A DNA stretch of 64,000 bases from Solwaraspora sp. WMMD406. GTDB taxonomy: Bacteria; Actinomycetota; Actinomycetes; Mycobacteriales; Micromonosporaceae. The stretch covers positions 4,868,001-4,932,000 of the forward strand of contig NZ_JARUBF010000001.1 in assembly GCF_029626025.1 (NCBI RefSeq). The letters run 5' to 3'. Of this stretch, positions 1 to 7,719 are shown one piece after another. A model generated the notes under the pieces. The model was not told the DNA's origin. It worked only from the letters and a program-made list of their open reading frames with translations, and searched no databases. Position 1 is the first letter of the stretch. Each line of letters starts with the position of its first letter. Made by a program: the position numbers and the translations under genes.

Positions 1-519
1 GCGTCGGCGGTCGACGTCGGCGCCCAGTACGTGACGATTCTCGTCGGCGCCAACGACGTCTGCCGTCCAGACGTGCGCGAGATGACCTCGGTGACGGCGT
101 TTCGCGCCGAGATCGATCGGACCCTCGACGTCCTGCGGGCCGGGTTGCCGCAGGCAGAGGTCCTGGTGGTGAGCATCCCGGATCTGTATCACCTCTGGCA
201 GATCGGTCACGGCGAGGAGCGGGTGGTACGTGCCTGGAACCGGGGCGTCTGCCCGTCCATGTTGGCCGATCCGACCTCGACCGACGAGTCCGACGTCCAG
301 CGACGCGCCCTGGTACGGGACCGGGTGGAAGCATTCAACACGCAACTGGCCGAAGCGTGCCGCGCGTACGGCGACCGGTGCCGATTCGACGGCGGCGCGG
401 TCCACCGGGTCGAGTTCGCTCTCGACACGCTGAACCAGATCGACTATTTCCATCCGGACGCCGATGGTCAGGACATCCTGGCCGACGTGACGTACGCCGC
501 CAGCGGCCTGGCCAACTGA
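1..519 (+). CDS. SGNH/GDSL-family esterase, C-terminal part
   Basis: The gene enters from the left edge, so its start, any signal peptide and the block I GDS serine are not visible. The 172 visible codons show the block III motif GAND (codons 16-19) and, near the end, the block V Asp/His pair in DYFHPDADG (Asp148, His151), both expected of SGNH hydrolases that cleave ester bonds. Secreted enzymes of this type in actinomycetes act on lipids or acetylated sugars, but the substrate cannot be read here. It converges on the next gene across a strong hairpin. An open frame also starts at 31, but the reading frame is open back to base 1, so this is a truncated gene and not a short one. Confidence 0.85.
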   Translation, partial: ASAVDVGAQYVTILVGANDVCRPDVREMTSVTAFRAEIDRTLDVLRAGLPQAEVLVVSIPDLYHLWQIGHGEERVVRAWNRGVCPSMLADPTSTDESDVQRRALVRDRVEAFNTQLAEACRAYGDRCRFDGGAVHRVEFALDTLNQIDYFHPDADGQDILADVTYAASGLAN

Positions 520-541
520 TGCGCCGACCGCCGCGTGGTCC

Positions 542-572
542 GGCCGGCGGCCCGGTCGACCGGCCGCCGGCC
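542..572. terminator. Bidirectional hairpin between convergent genes
   Basis: A 10-bp GC stem, GGCCGGCGGC (542-551) with GCCGCCGGCC (563-572), encloses the palindrome CGGTCGACCG. It lies between the convergent genes ending at 519 and 590, so it can serve both. There is no T tract, which is common for actinobacterial terminators. Confidence 0.6.
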
Positions 573-589
573 GCTGTTGATCGATCCGG

Positions 590-1606
590 TCAGCGAGTGG
601 CGAGGATCGCGGTGACGACGGCCTCCGCCGGCGCCTCGTGCTTGGCGTAGTGCTCCGGGAAGGCCGACACCTGCACCGCCTGAGCGGCTTCGGTGAGCCG
701 CAGCAGTTGCCAGCCGGCGACCCGTTGCAGTGCGAGGTAGAACTGGGTGGCCGCGTACTTCGGGTCCATCAGGTCGGCGACGGCGCCCCAGCCGGTGCTG
801 GTCCGCTGCTGGAACAGGCCGACCGAGTCATGGTCCCAGCCGGTGCCCTGGTGCGGATAGTTCTTCGATTCCGGCAGTACCTCGCTGGCCCGGTTGAGCA
901 GCGTGCTCTCCTGCATGGCGGTGGCGACGGCGATCACCAGGGCCCGGCGTGGCATCTGCAGGTCGAGGCCGGCGTCGACGATCGCGGTCGCGTTGTCCAT
1001 CTGGATCTGGGAGAGTCCGGCGACCGGCGTCACGCTGGTCGGGGCGGGTTCGGCGGCCGGCGACTCGGCCGCCGCGTCGGCGGACGGCTCGGCGGATGGC
1101 TCGGCGGATGGCTCGGCGGGCTGTGGCTCACCGCTCGGCTCGGCAGCGGCCAGGTCCGGATCGGCGGCGGTCGCGCCATCGGTGGTGCCGGCCGACGGCT
1201 GCGTGGCGGTGGCGGCACCACTGTCGGTCCGCTCGGACCGGGACGCGCCGTCGAGCGCTTCGGCCCGCCGGAGCAGGTCGGACTCCGCGACGACGGTTCC
1301 GCTGTCGGTACGGGTCTGCGGATCGGCCGTCGACTCGACCGCAGCGACGACGCCGAGGGCGCCGATCACCACCGCCGCGACAGCGCGGCGGGCTCCCGGG
1401 CGGTGACGCAGGGTGGCGCCGGCCGCGACGAGGGCGCGCCGGACCGGAGTCGGGTACGGCGACGGAAGCAACCGGTCCCCAAGCCGAAGCCACCCGGCGA
1501 TGAGCTGGGTCGCACCCGTGGTCTGGACGCCGGACTGGGCATCGTCCGAACGGCTATCGCGACTCAGGGTGTTCTCGTCGTTCCTTGTGGTGTGGTCATC
1601 AGGCAT
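590..1606 (-). CDS. Membrane-anchored protein with lysozyme-like C-terminal domain
   Basis: A 338-residue protein of four parts: a charged cytoplasmic N-terminus, a membrane segment at about 74-91, a low-complexity Ala/Pro/Ser/Glu linker with a short SAEP repeat (about 150-190), and a C-terminal domain of about 145 residues. The last part reads like the lysozyme-like, goose-type/transglycosylase-related domains of actinomycete cell-wall proteins: it has AMQEST with a Glu in the place expected for the catalytic acid, then DSVGLFQQR. It probably acts on or binds peptidoglycan outside the membrane. The start fits a leaderless mRNA: TAGCCT lies 6 nt upstream of the ATG and no Shine-Dalgarno is present. 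Function is inferred from domain resemblance; activity is not shown. Confidence 0.8.
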   Translation of the reverse strand: MPDDHTTRNDENTLSRDSRSDDAQSGVQTTGATQLIAGWLRLGDRLLPSPYPTPVRRALVAAGATLRHRPGARRAVAAVVIGALGVVAAVESTADPQTRTDSGTVVAESDLLRRAEALDGASRSERTDSGAATATQPSAGTTDGATAADPDLAAAEPSGEPQPAEPSAEPSAEPSADAAAESPAAEPAPTSVTPVAGLSQIQMDNATAIVDAGLDLQMPRRALVIAVATAMQESTLLNRASEVLPESKNYPHQGTGWDHDSVGLFQQRTSTGWGAVADLMDPKYAATQFYLALQRVAGWQLLRLTEAAQAVQVSAFPEHYAKHEAPAEAVVTAILATR

Positions 1607-2056
1607 TCGACGAGGCTAGGCAGCATCACCCTCGATTACCTAGAGTGATTTTGTGATCGAGGACACATTTCCATCCTGACTAACCAGTCAACGCGCCTCA
1701 CGCGATCACCCGGCCGACAATACCTCCGAAAATTCCGATGTCGGTAATACCGCTTTTGGCTGTTTAAGACGGCATTTATCGAGTGAGCAGCTTCCACCAC
1801 ATCGCCGACGGGACCGAATCCACCGTTCGACGGACCAGCTCCCCGAACTTCCGAGCCACGATCGGCCACCCGGCCAGCGCCCACCCCACCACATCCGCCG
1901 ACCACCCTGACGAAGAGTAACGATAAATTAACTATTAGTAGTCACAGCTGAGTCGTCTCGGATCCGTGTCCGGAACCTGGAATGCACCGGGATGGCACTA
2001 ACGTTGCGGCAACAGGGATGCCGTCCCGCCGTACCGTTCTGAGGAGGTTGCGTCCG
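1607..2056. other. Divergent intergenic region, unusually AT-rich for this window
   Basis: This 450-bp stretch separates two divergent genes. I find no convincing gene: open frames here lack codon bias. It holds the -10 box of the minus-strand gene (1613-1618), the palindrome CGGTAATACCG (1742-1752), an AT-rich block around 1918-1940 that may contain the promoter of the PAC2 gene, and that gene's GGAGG ribosome site (2043-2047). Confidence 0.5.
1613..1618 (-). promoter_or_regulatory. Leaderless-type -10 box (TAGCCT)
   Basis: TAGCCT on the minus strand ends 6 nt before the ATG at 1606. Actinobacterial leaderless transcripts typically have TANNNT at this distance, so transcription would begin at the start codon. 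Confidence 0.5.
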
Positions 2057-2986
2057 GTGCTCGACCCACACGAACTCTACGACGTCGTCGATGAGTTGCC
2101 CGAGCTCGGCCAGCCGGTGCTGATCCAGGCAATGACCGGATTCGTCGACGCCGGCAATGCGACCCGGCTTGCCCGCGAACACCTGCTCGCGACCCTCGAG
2201 CACGAGGTGGTCGCCACATTTGACATCGATCAGCTGCTGGACTACCGGTCCCGCCGTCCGGTGATGCTCTTCGTCGAGGACCACTGGGAGCACTACGACG
2301 AGCCCCGGCTCGAGATACATCTGGTGCGCGACGACGCCGGTACACCGTTTCTGCTGCTCGGCGGACCCGAGCCGGACCTGCAGTGGGAACGGTTCACCGC
2401 CGCCGCGATCGCCGTCAGCCGTCGACTGAACGTCACGACGACCGTCGGCCTCAACGCGATACCGATGGCGGTGCCGCACACCCGACCGACCGGGTTGACC
2501 GCCCACGCCAGCCGCCGCGAGCTGATCAACGGATACGAGCCGTGGCTGCAACGGGTCCAGGTTCCCGGCAGCGCCGGGCACCTGCTCGAATACCGGCTCG
2601 GCCAGCAAGGTCAGGACGCTGTCGGATTCGCGGTCCACGTACCGCACTACGTGGCGCAGGCGGAATATCCTGCAGCGGCCGAACTACTGCTCAACTCGGT
2701 CTCCCGCACCACCGGTCTGCTCCTGCCCACCGAGCAGCTGCACACCGCGGCCGAAGCGGTCCGCGAGGACATCGACCGGCAGGTGGCACAGACCGAGGAG
2801 GCAGCCTCCCTGGTCCGCGCGTTGGAGGAGCAGTACGACACCTTCACCAGGGGACGGACGAGCAGCACCAACCTGCTCGCTGAGTCCGCCGGACCGTTAC
2901 CGACCGCCGACGAGCTCGGCGCCGAGCTGGAGCGGTTCCTCGCCGAACAGAGCCGTCCGGGAGACCTCGGCGGCGGACCCGGCTGA
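2057..2986 (+). CDS. PAC2-family protein (proteasome assembly chaperone-like)
   Basis: A 309-residue PAC2-family protein. The family resembles eukaryotic proteasome-assembly chaperones; in actinobacteria it is widespread and of unproven function. The N-terminus LDPHELYDVVDELPELG and the following GFVDAGNA segment are typical of the family, and the C-terminal third is a helical tail rich in Glu. I chose the GTG at 2057 because it follows a GGAGG site by about 9 nt and matches the usual family start; the frame is open 25 codons further upstream to an ATG at 1982. It stands alone, followed by a long perfect hairpin. A soluble cytoplasmic protein is expected. Confidence 0.85.
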   Translation: MLDPHELYDVVDELPELGQPVLIQAMTGFVDAGNATRLAREHLLATLEHEVVATFDIDQLLDYRSRRPVMLFVEDHWEHYDEPRLEIHLVRDDAGTPFLLLGGPEPDLQWERFTAAAIAVSRRLNVTTTVGLNAIPMAVPHTRPTGLTAHASRRELINGYEPWLQRVQVPGSAGHLLEYRLGQQGQDAVGFAVHVPHYVAQAEYPAAAELLLNSVSRTTGLLLPTEQLHTAAEAVREDIDRQVAQTEEAASLVRALEEQYDTFTRGRTSSTNLLAESAGPLPTADELGAELERFLAEQSRPGDLGGGPG

Positions 2987-3001
2987 GCCCAAGGCCCCGC
3001 C

Positions 3002-3049
3002 GCTCAGCTGAGTCCCGAGGCGGACTCAGCTGAGCTGCTCAGCTGAGCA
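3002..3049 (+). terminator. Perfect 14-bp hairpin plus third palindrome (CTCAGCTGAG x3)
   Basis: GCTCAGCTGAGTCC (3002-3015) pairs perfectly with GGACTCAGCTGAGC (3022-3035) around a 6-nt loop. Each arm is itself a palindrome, CTCAGCTGAG, and a third copy, TGCTCAGCTGAGCA, follows at 3036-3049. Its position 15 nt after the PAC2 stop suggests a terminator. Confidence 0.65.
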
Positions 3050-3122
3050 GGCCGGCCGCAGGGCCCGGCCCAGCAGGCGTGTCAGGCCCCGCGTGGTCGG
3101 CCGCCTCGACCGGGCGTTGTGG

Positions 3123-3128
3123 CAGGCT
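3123..3128 (+). promoter_or_regulatory. Leaderless-type -10 box (CAGGCT)
   Basis: CAGGCT ends 6 nt before the GTG at 3135 and no Shine-Dalgarno is visible. It fits the same spacing as at least five other genes of the window. Confidence 0.4.
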
Positions 3129-3134
3129 GGGCCG

Positions 3135-3902
3135 GTGCGGATAGCCACCTGGAACGTCAACTCGGTCAAGGCCCGGCTCCCCCGGCTGCTGGGCTGGCTG
3201 GCGGACACCTCGCCGGACGTCGTCTGTCTGCAGGAAACCAAGTGCGCCGCTGGTGCCTTCCCCACCGCCGAGGTCGCCGAGCTGGGCTACCTGACGGCGG
3301 CACACGGCGACGGACGGTGGAACGGGGTCGCGGTGTTGTCCCGGGTCGGGTTGGCCGATGTCGCGACCGGGTTCCCCGACGAACCCGGGTTCCCGCTGCC
3401 CGAAGCCCGGGCGATCGCCGCCGACTGCGCCGGGATCCGGGTCTGGTCGGTCTACGTGCCCAACGGCCGTACGCCGGACTCGGCGCACTACGCGTACAAG
3501 CTGGCCTGGCTGGCCGGGCTACGGGAGGCGCTGGCAGCCGAACCCGGGCCGGAACTCGTGGTCTGCGGCGACTTCAACGTGGCGCCCACCGACGACGACG
3601 TCTGGGACCCCGCCGTGTTCGCCGGATCCACCCACGTCACCGGGCCGGAGCGGGCAGCTCTGGCCCGGTTGACCGAAATCGGACTTGTCGACGTCGTACC
3701 GCAGCCGATGAAGGGGCCGCACCCGTACACCTATTGGGACTATCGGGCCGGCATGTTCCCGAAGAACATGGGGATGCGCATCGATCTGGTCCTGGCCTCC
3801 GCCGCCGTCAACCGCCGCGTTCGAGCGGCCTACGTCGACCGCGACGCCCGCAAGGGACCCTCGCCGTCGGACCACGCCCCGATCGTCGTCGACCTGGACT
3901 GA
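3135..3902 (+). CDS. xth: Exodeoxyribonuclease III
   Basis: A 255-residue enzyme of the exonuclease III/AP endonuclease family, which removes nucleotides 3' to 5' from duplex DNA and nicks at abasic sites in base-excision repair. The metal and active-site signatures are all present in order: TWNVNS (Asn), LQETK (metal-binding Glu), the GDFNVAP stretch (Asp/Asn), RIDLVLAS, and the closing SDHAPIVVDLD with the catalytic His. Length matches the family. The GTG at 3135 gives the classic start MRIATWNVNS; an upstream open frame to 3093 adds 14 residues with no family support. It converges on gnd. Confidence 0.95.
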   Translation: MRIATWNVNSVKARLPRLLGWLADTSPDVVCLQETKCAAGAFPTAEVAELGYLTAAHGDGRWNGVAVLSRVGLADVATGFPDEPGFPLPEARAIAADCAGIRVWSVYVPNGRTPDSAHYAYKLAWLAGLREALAAEPGPELVVCGDFNVAPTDDDVWDPAVFAGSTHVTGPERAALARLTEIGLVDVVPQPMKGPHPYTYWDYRAGMFPKNMGMRIDLVLASAAVNRRVRAAYVDRDARKGPSPSDHAPIVVDLD

Positions 3903-4004
3903 GCCCGAACACCCGGAGCAGCGAGCGTCAGGGGACGCCCGGAGCTGGTGGCAGGCACAGCGGCCGGCCGTGACGACGCCGCCCGGGGCCGCCACCAGCG
4001 GGGG

Positions 4005-4042
4005 TCGTCGTGGCCGGCTCGTCGACCGGCCGGCCACGACGA
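4005..4042. terminator. Bidirectional hairpin between xth and gnd
   Basis: TCGTCGTGGCCGG (4005-4017) pairs perfectly over 13 bp with CCGGCCACGACGA (4030-4042). It lies between the convergent xth and gnd genes and can end both transcripts. Confidence 0.65.
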
Positions 4043-4061
4043 TTCCTCACCCGCGGGGCCG

Positions 4062-5495
4062 TCAGCGGGACGCGACCTCGCTGCGGTCACCGGCCCAAAG
4101 CACGTGGAAGCTGCCCTCGGCGTCGACCCGGCGGTAGGTGTGCGCCCCGAAGAAGTCCCGCTGGCCCTGGATCAACGCGGCCGGCAGCCGGGGTGCGCGC
4201 AGCCCGTCGTAGTAGGCCAACGCCGAGGCGAACCCGGGTGCCGGAACGCCGATCTGGGCGGCCGTGGCCACCACTCGGCGCCAGCCCTGCTGGGCACCGG
4301 CGAGGGCCTCGGCGAAGTAGCCGTCGGTGAGCAGGGTCGGTAGCTGCGGCGCGGCGTCGTAGGCGGCCCGGATCTTGTCCAGGAACGCCGCCCGGATGAT
4401 GCATCCGCCACGCCAGATACGGGCCACCGCGCCGAGGTCGATGTTCCAGTCGTACTCGACGCTGCCGGCCTGGATCTGGTGGAAGCCCTGGGCGTACGCC
4501 ACGATCTTGGACGCGTAGAGCGCCTGCTCGACGTCGGCGATCAGCTCGTCCGCCGAACCGGCCCAGTTGTCCACCGGTCCGGGCAGGCTCGCGGCGGCGG
4601 CCCGGATGTCGGCGTGTCCGGACAGCGCCCGGGCGAACACCGCCTCGGAGATCCCGCTGACCGGCACCCCGAGGTCGAGCGCGCCCTGTACGGTCCACCG
4701 GCCGGTGCCCTTCTGCCCGGCCTGGTCGAGCACCACGTCCACGAACGGCTTGCCGGTGGGGACGTCGGTGTGACCGAGCACCTCGGCGGTGATCTCGATC
4801 AGGTACGAGGACAGGCGGCCGTCGTTCCAGCCACGGAAGACATCGGCGATCTGCGCCGGGGTGAGCCCGCCCGCCCGGCGGAGCAGGTCGTACGCCTCAC
4901 CGATGAGCTGCATGTCGGCGTACTCGATGCCGTTGTGCACCATCTTGACGAAGTGACCCGCACCGTCCGGGCCGACCCGTACGCAGCAGGGGGCACCGTC
5001 GACCTTGGCCGAGATGTCCTCCAGCAGCGGGCCGAGCGCGGCGTACGACTCGGCGGAGCCGCCCGGCATGATGCTCGGTCCGTGCAGGGCACCTTCCTCA
5101 CCGCCGGAGACGCCGGTGCCGACGAAGTGCAGCCCCCGCTCGCGCAGCGCCGCCTCGCGGCGCCGGGTGTCGAGGAAGTGCGCGTTGCCGCCGTCGATGA
5201 TCATGTCGTCCGGCTCCAGCAGGGGCGCGAACTCGTTGATCACCGCGTCGGTCGCCGCACCGGCGTTGACCATGATCACCACGCGGCGCGGCCGTTCCAG
5301 CGAGGCGACGAATTCCTGCGGGCTCTCGGCCGGCAGGAACGTCCCCTCGTGGCCGAACTCGGCCATCATCTCCTTGGTCCGCCCGACGGACCGGTTGTGC
5401 ACCGCCACCGCGTGCCCGTGCCGTGCCAGGTTACGGGCCAGGTTACGGCCCATCACACCCAGACCGGTGACGCCGATCTGCGCCGTCTGGCTCAT
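4062..5495 (-). CDS. gnd: 6-phosphogluconate dehydrogenase, decarboxylating
   Basis: A 477-residue enzyme of the oxidative pentose-phosphate pathway, converting 6-phosphogluconate to ribulose 5-phosphate and CO2 with reduction of NADP. The N-terminal Rossmann motif is GLGVMGRNLA (about 11-20), followed by IDGGNAHFLDT, the substrate-binding GVSGGEEGA, and the catalytic Lys/Asn in FVKMVHNGIEY. The C-terminal helical domain is full length. The ATG at 5495 follows a GGAGG site on the minus strand; the frame is open 42 codons further up, but that stretch is not protein-like. The long form (about 470 residues) is the dimeric, Gnd/GndA-type enzyme. Confidence 0.96.
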   Translation of the reverse strand: MSQTAQIGVTGLGVMGRNLARNLARHGHAVAVHNRSVGRTKEMMAEFGHEGTFLPAESPQEFVASLERPRRVVIMVNAGAATDAVINEFAPLLEPDDMIIDGGNAHFLDTRRREAALRERGLHFVGTGVSGGEEGALHGPSIMPGGSAESYAALGPLLEDISAKVDGAPCCVRVGPDGAGHFVKMVHNGIEYADMQLIGEAYDLLRRAGGLTPAQIADVFRGWNDGRLSSYLIEITAEVLGHTDVPTGKPFVDVVLDQAGQKGTGRWTVQGALDLGVPVSGISEAVFARALSGHADIRAAAASLPGPVDNWAGSADELIADVEQALYASKIVAYAQGFHQIQAGSVEYDWNIDLGAVARIWRGGCIIRAAFLDKIRAAYDAAPQLPTLLTDGYFAEALAGAQQGWRRVVATAAQIGVPAPGFASALAYYDGLRAPRLPAALIQGQRDFFGAHTYRRVDAEGSFHVLWAGDRSEVASR

Positions 5496-5610
5496 GACTC
5501 CTCCTCGGTGCTGCTGATGTGGTGAACATCTTTCCGCCTTCCGGATGGCGGGACACTCCGGGGCAGGGGTACGGCGGCGACGTCGGAACAGTTCACCGGA
5601 CCGGTCGCCG

Positions 5611-6228
5611 TCAGGCGTCACGGACCTCGACCAGCGAGGCGAAGACCACGATGTTGTCGGCGTACCCGATGCCGTCGCCCAGCCATCGACCGCCGCAGGT
5701 GATCAGGCGCAACCCGGGCCGCGCGTAGTCGCCGTACACCCGCTCGATCGGCAACTCGTCCTTGCCGAAGTGCTCCACCGAGTTGACCTCGAAGACCGCG
5801 ACCGCCCGGTCGCGTCGGGTCACCTCGACCAGCGCGCCCGGTTCGATGTCGGGCAGGTCGTGGAAGACCGACGGTCCGTCACGGGTGTCGGCGTGACCGA
5901 CGATGATCGCCGGTCCGAACTGGCCGGGCGTCGGCCCCCGCTCGTACCAGCCGGCCTGGTTGTGCCGGTACAGCGGCGGCACGGCGATCGACCCGTCGTC
6001 GGCCAGCCCGACCGAGTGCACCGGGGCGCGGACGTCCAACGACGGGATCGCGATCCGGATCGGCCGGCTGGGTTCCAGGACCGGGAACTCGCGGGGTGGC
6101 GGATTGTTGCCACCGGCCAGGATCTCGCGCCAACCGCCGTCGCCGCCGAACGCGATCGCGAACACTCCGAACAGCCCCAGCAGCAACGCGACCGACCCGG
6201 TCCAGCTCCGGCGACCACCCTTCGCCAC
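5611..6228 (-). CDS. Class F-type sortase
   Basis: A 205-residue transpeptidase that would anchor surface proteins. It has a short cytoplasmic N-terminus, one membrane segment at about 11-27 and an extracellular sortase domain. The catalytic His112 lies in VGHADT and Cys178 in LITCGGRW; Arg181 follows closely, and the YADNIVVFASL end strand is typical of class F/E sortases of actinomycetes. The gene starts with GTG. It lies directly downstream of a gene for a secreted protein with a C-terminal membrane anchor, separated by a short hairpin, so that protein is the natural candidate substrate. Confidence 0.88.
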   Translation of the reverse strand: MAKGGRRSWTGSVALLLGLFGVFAIAFGGDGGWREILAGGNNPPPREFPVLEPSRPIRIAIPSLDVRAPVHSVGLADDGSIAVPPLYRHNQAGWYERGPTPGQFGPAIIVGHADTRDGPSVFHDLPDIEPGALVEVTRRDRAVAVFEVNSVEHFGKDELPIERVYGDYARPGLRLITCGGRWLGDGIGYADNIVVFASLVEVRDA

Positions 6229-6244
6229 GTCCCCACTCCCTTCG

Positions 6245-6265
6245 CCCCGCCGTCCGGCGGCGGGG
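6245..6265 (-). terminator. Hairpin between surface-protein gene and sortase gene
   Basis: CCCCGCCG (6245-6252) pairs with CGGCGGGG (6258-6265) around a 5-nt loop, immediately after the stop of the surface-protein gene. It could partly terminate transcription so that more substrate than sortase is made. Confidence 0.5.
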
Positions 6266-6763
6266 TCAGGCCTGCCGACGCCGCCGCAGAGTGATCAGGC
6301 CGAGTACGCCGCCGGCGGCCAGGGCCGCCACACCCATGCCGGTCAGCACGGCACCGGAGTCACGATCGCCGGCGGTGCCGCCGAACCCGGTGGCCGGGCC
6401 ACGACTCGGCCGGTTGGGATCCAGTACGTAGAGAGTCGTTGTCGCGGACCGGTCGTCGGAGCAGGTCAGCCGGACCCGGTAGCTGCCGGCCTCGGTACCT
6501 TCCGGCACGGTGACGGCGGCGGTCAGGAAGTCGTACTGCGGCTGTGCCTCGACCGTGCCGAACGCCTCCGATTCCACGGTGGCTGCCGCGGTGTTCTCGG
6601 TGCAGCTGGCCCGGATCCCCACCAGATAGCCGGATTCGACGGTGCTCGGATTGAGCTCGACGAACACGTCGGCCGCGTGGACCGGTGCCGCCCCCACCAG
6701 GACACCGGCGACCGCGACGGTCAGGCCCGCCCCGACGGCGGCCAGCGAACGGCGTACGGACAT
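6266..6763 (-). CDS. Secreted protein with C-terminal membrane anchor, probable sortase substrate
   Basis: A 165-residue protein with a clear signal peptide (1-31, cut after VHA-A) and a compact beta-rich domain with two Cys (54 and 101). The C-terminus reads like a cell-wall sorting signal: PATG at 123-126, then a hydrophobic segment (138-158) and a tail of four Arg. The motif is GPATG, not a canonical LPxTG or LAxTG. The sortase gene next door on the same strand supports anchoring. I do not recognise the folded domain. The start ATG at 6763 is preceded by a GAGAGGA site; the frame is open far upstream but that part is not protein-like. Confidence 0.75.
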   Translation of the reverse strand: MSVRRSLAAVGAGLTVAVAGVLVGAAPVHAADVFVELNPSTVESGYLVGIRASCTENTAAATVESEAFGTVEAQPQYDFLTAAVTVPEGTEAGSYRVRLTCSDDRSATTTLYVLDPNRPSRGPATGFGGTAGDRDSGAVLTGMGVAALAAGGVLGLITLRRRRQA

Positions 6764-6925
6764 CGGGCACCATCCTCTCCGTGACGCTGCCGGGATCCTC
6801 TCACTCCGCTGCCCTGGATGACACCCCGGACACCCTCGGTGTCGGCTTTCGGGCGATCCGCAGGTAGGCTTCGGGCCGCGAGCCGAACAACCGCCCGAAC
6901 CCCGCAGACCGCAGAATCGGCGACC

Positions 6926-7591
6926 GTGACGATCCGGACCTATCATCCCCGCCGTGGCCGGCTCAGTGGCCGACACCACGACGCGCTGGACCGCCTGCAC
7001 CACACGTACGGGCTGGTGGTCGCCGACCTGCCGACGCCGCTGGACCTGCCGGCGGTGTTCGGCCGGACCGCGCCGGTGGTGCTGGAGATCGGCTTCGGGA
7101 TGGGCGACGCCACGGCGGCGATGGCCGGTGCCGACCCCGACCGCGACTACCTCGCCGTCGAGGTGCACACCCCCGGCATCGCCCACCTGCTGGCGCTGAT
7201 CGAGCAGCGGGAGCTGACCAACGTACGGGTGGCCGACGGCGACGCGCTCGACCTGGCCCGACGGTGCCTGCCGGAGCAGAGCCTGGACGCCGTACACGCC
7301 TACTTCCCGGATCCGTGGCCCAAGTCCCGCCACCACAAGCGGCGACTGATCCAACCCACCAACGTGGCGCTGCTGCGCTCCCGGCTGCGTCGCGGCGGGC
7401 GGCTGCACTGCGCCACCGACTGGGCCCCGTACGCCGAGGTGATGCTGGCGACGCTGACCGCCGACCCGGAGCTGTTCAACCGGCACGACGGATACGCGCC
7501 CCGCCCGGCGTACCGGCCGGAGACCAAGTTCGAACGGCGTGGGACGCGGGCCGGCCGCCCCGCGTACGACCTGATTTTCGAACGCCGCTGA
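6926..7591 (+). CDS. trmB: tRNA (guanine-N7-)-methyltransferase
   Basis: A 221-residue S-adenosylmethionine-dependent enzyme that makes m7G at position 46 of tRNA. The SAM site VLEIGFGMGDA is followed by the acidic LAVEVH strand end, VADGDALD and the family hallmark YFPDPWPKSRHHKRR, with the catalytic Asp in PDPWPK; the PETKFERRG segment near the C-terminus recognises tRNA. I chose the GTG at 6926 because the family begins with a short basic stretch like TIRTYHPRRGRL; an ATG at 6818 would add 36 atypical residues. The last codons lie in the first copy of a 32-bp tandem duplication. Confidence 0.92.
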   Translation: MTIRTYHPRRGRLSGRHHDALDRLHHTYGLVVADLPTPLDLPAVFGRTAPVVLEIGFGMGDATAAMAGADPDRDYLAVEVHTPGIAHLLALIEQRELTNVRVADGDALDLARRCLPEQSLDAVHAYFPDPWPKSRHHKRRLIQPTNVALLRSRLRRGGRLHCATDWAPYAEVMLATLTADPELFNRHDGYAPRPAYRPETKFERRGTRAGRPAYDLIFERR

Positions 7592-7652
7592 CGCGACGCG
7601 GCCTGCCTTCCGAACGCCGCTGACGCGACGCGGCCTGCCTTCCGAACGCCGC
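7579..7652. repeat. 32-bp perfect tandem duplication at the trmB 3' end
   Basis: A 32-bp unit beginning CGAACGCCGCTGACGCGACG occurs at 7579-7610 and 7611-7642, and its first 10 bases recur at 7643-7652. The first copy contains the trmB stop codon, so the second lies just outside the gene. Confidence 0.9.
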
Positions 7653-7719
7653 CCCGCCGGGCTCGGTGCCGGGCCCCGCGTTGCTCGGTGCGGGCCGCGA
7701 CGGGCACGATGGAACGACT

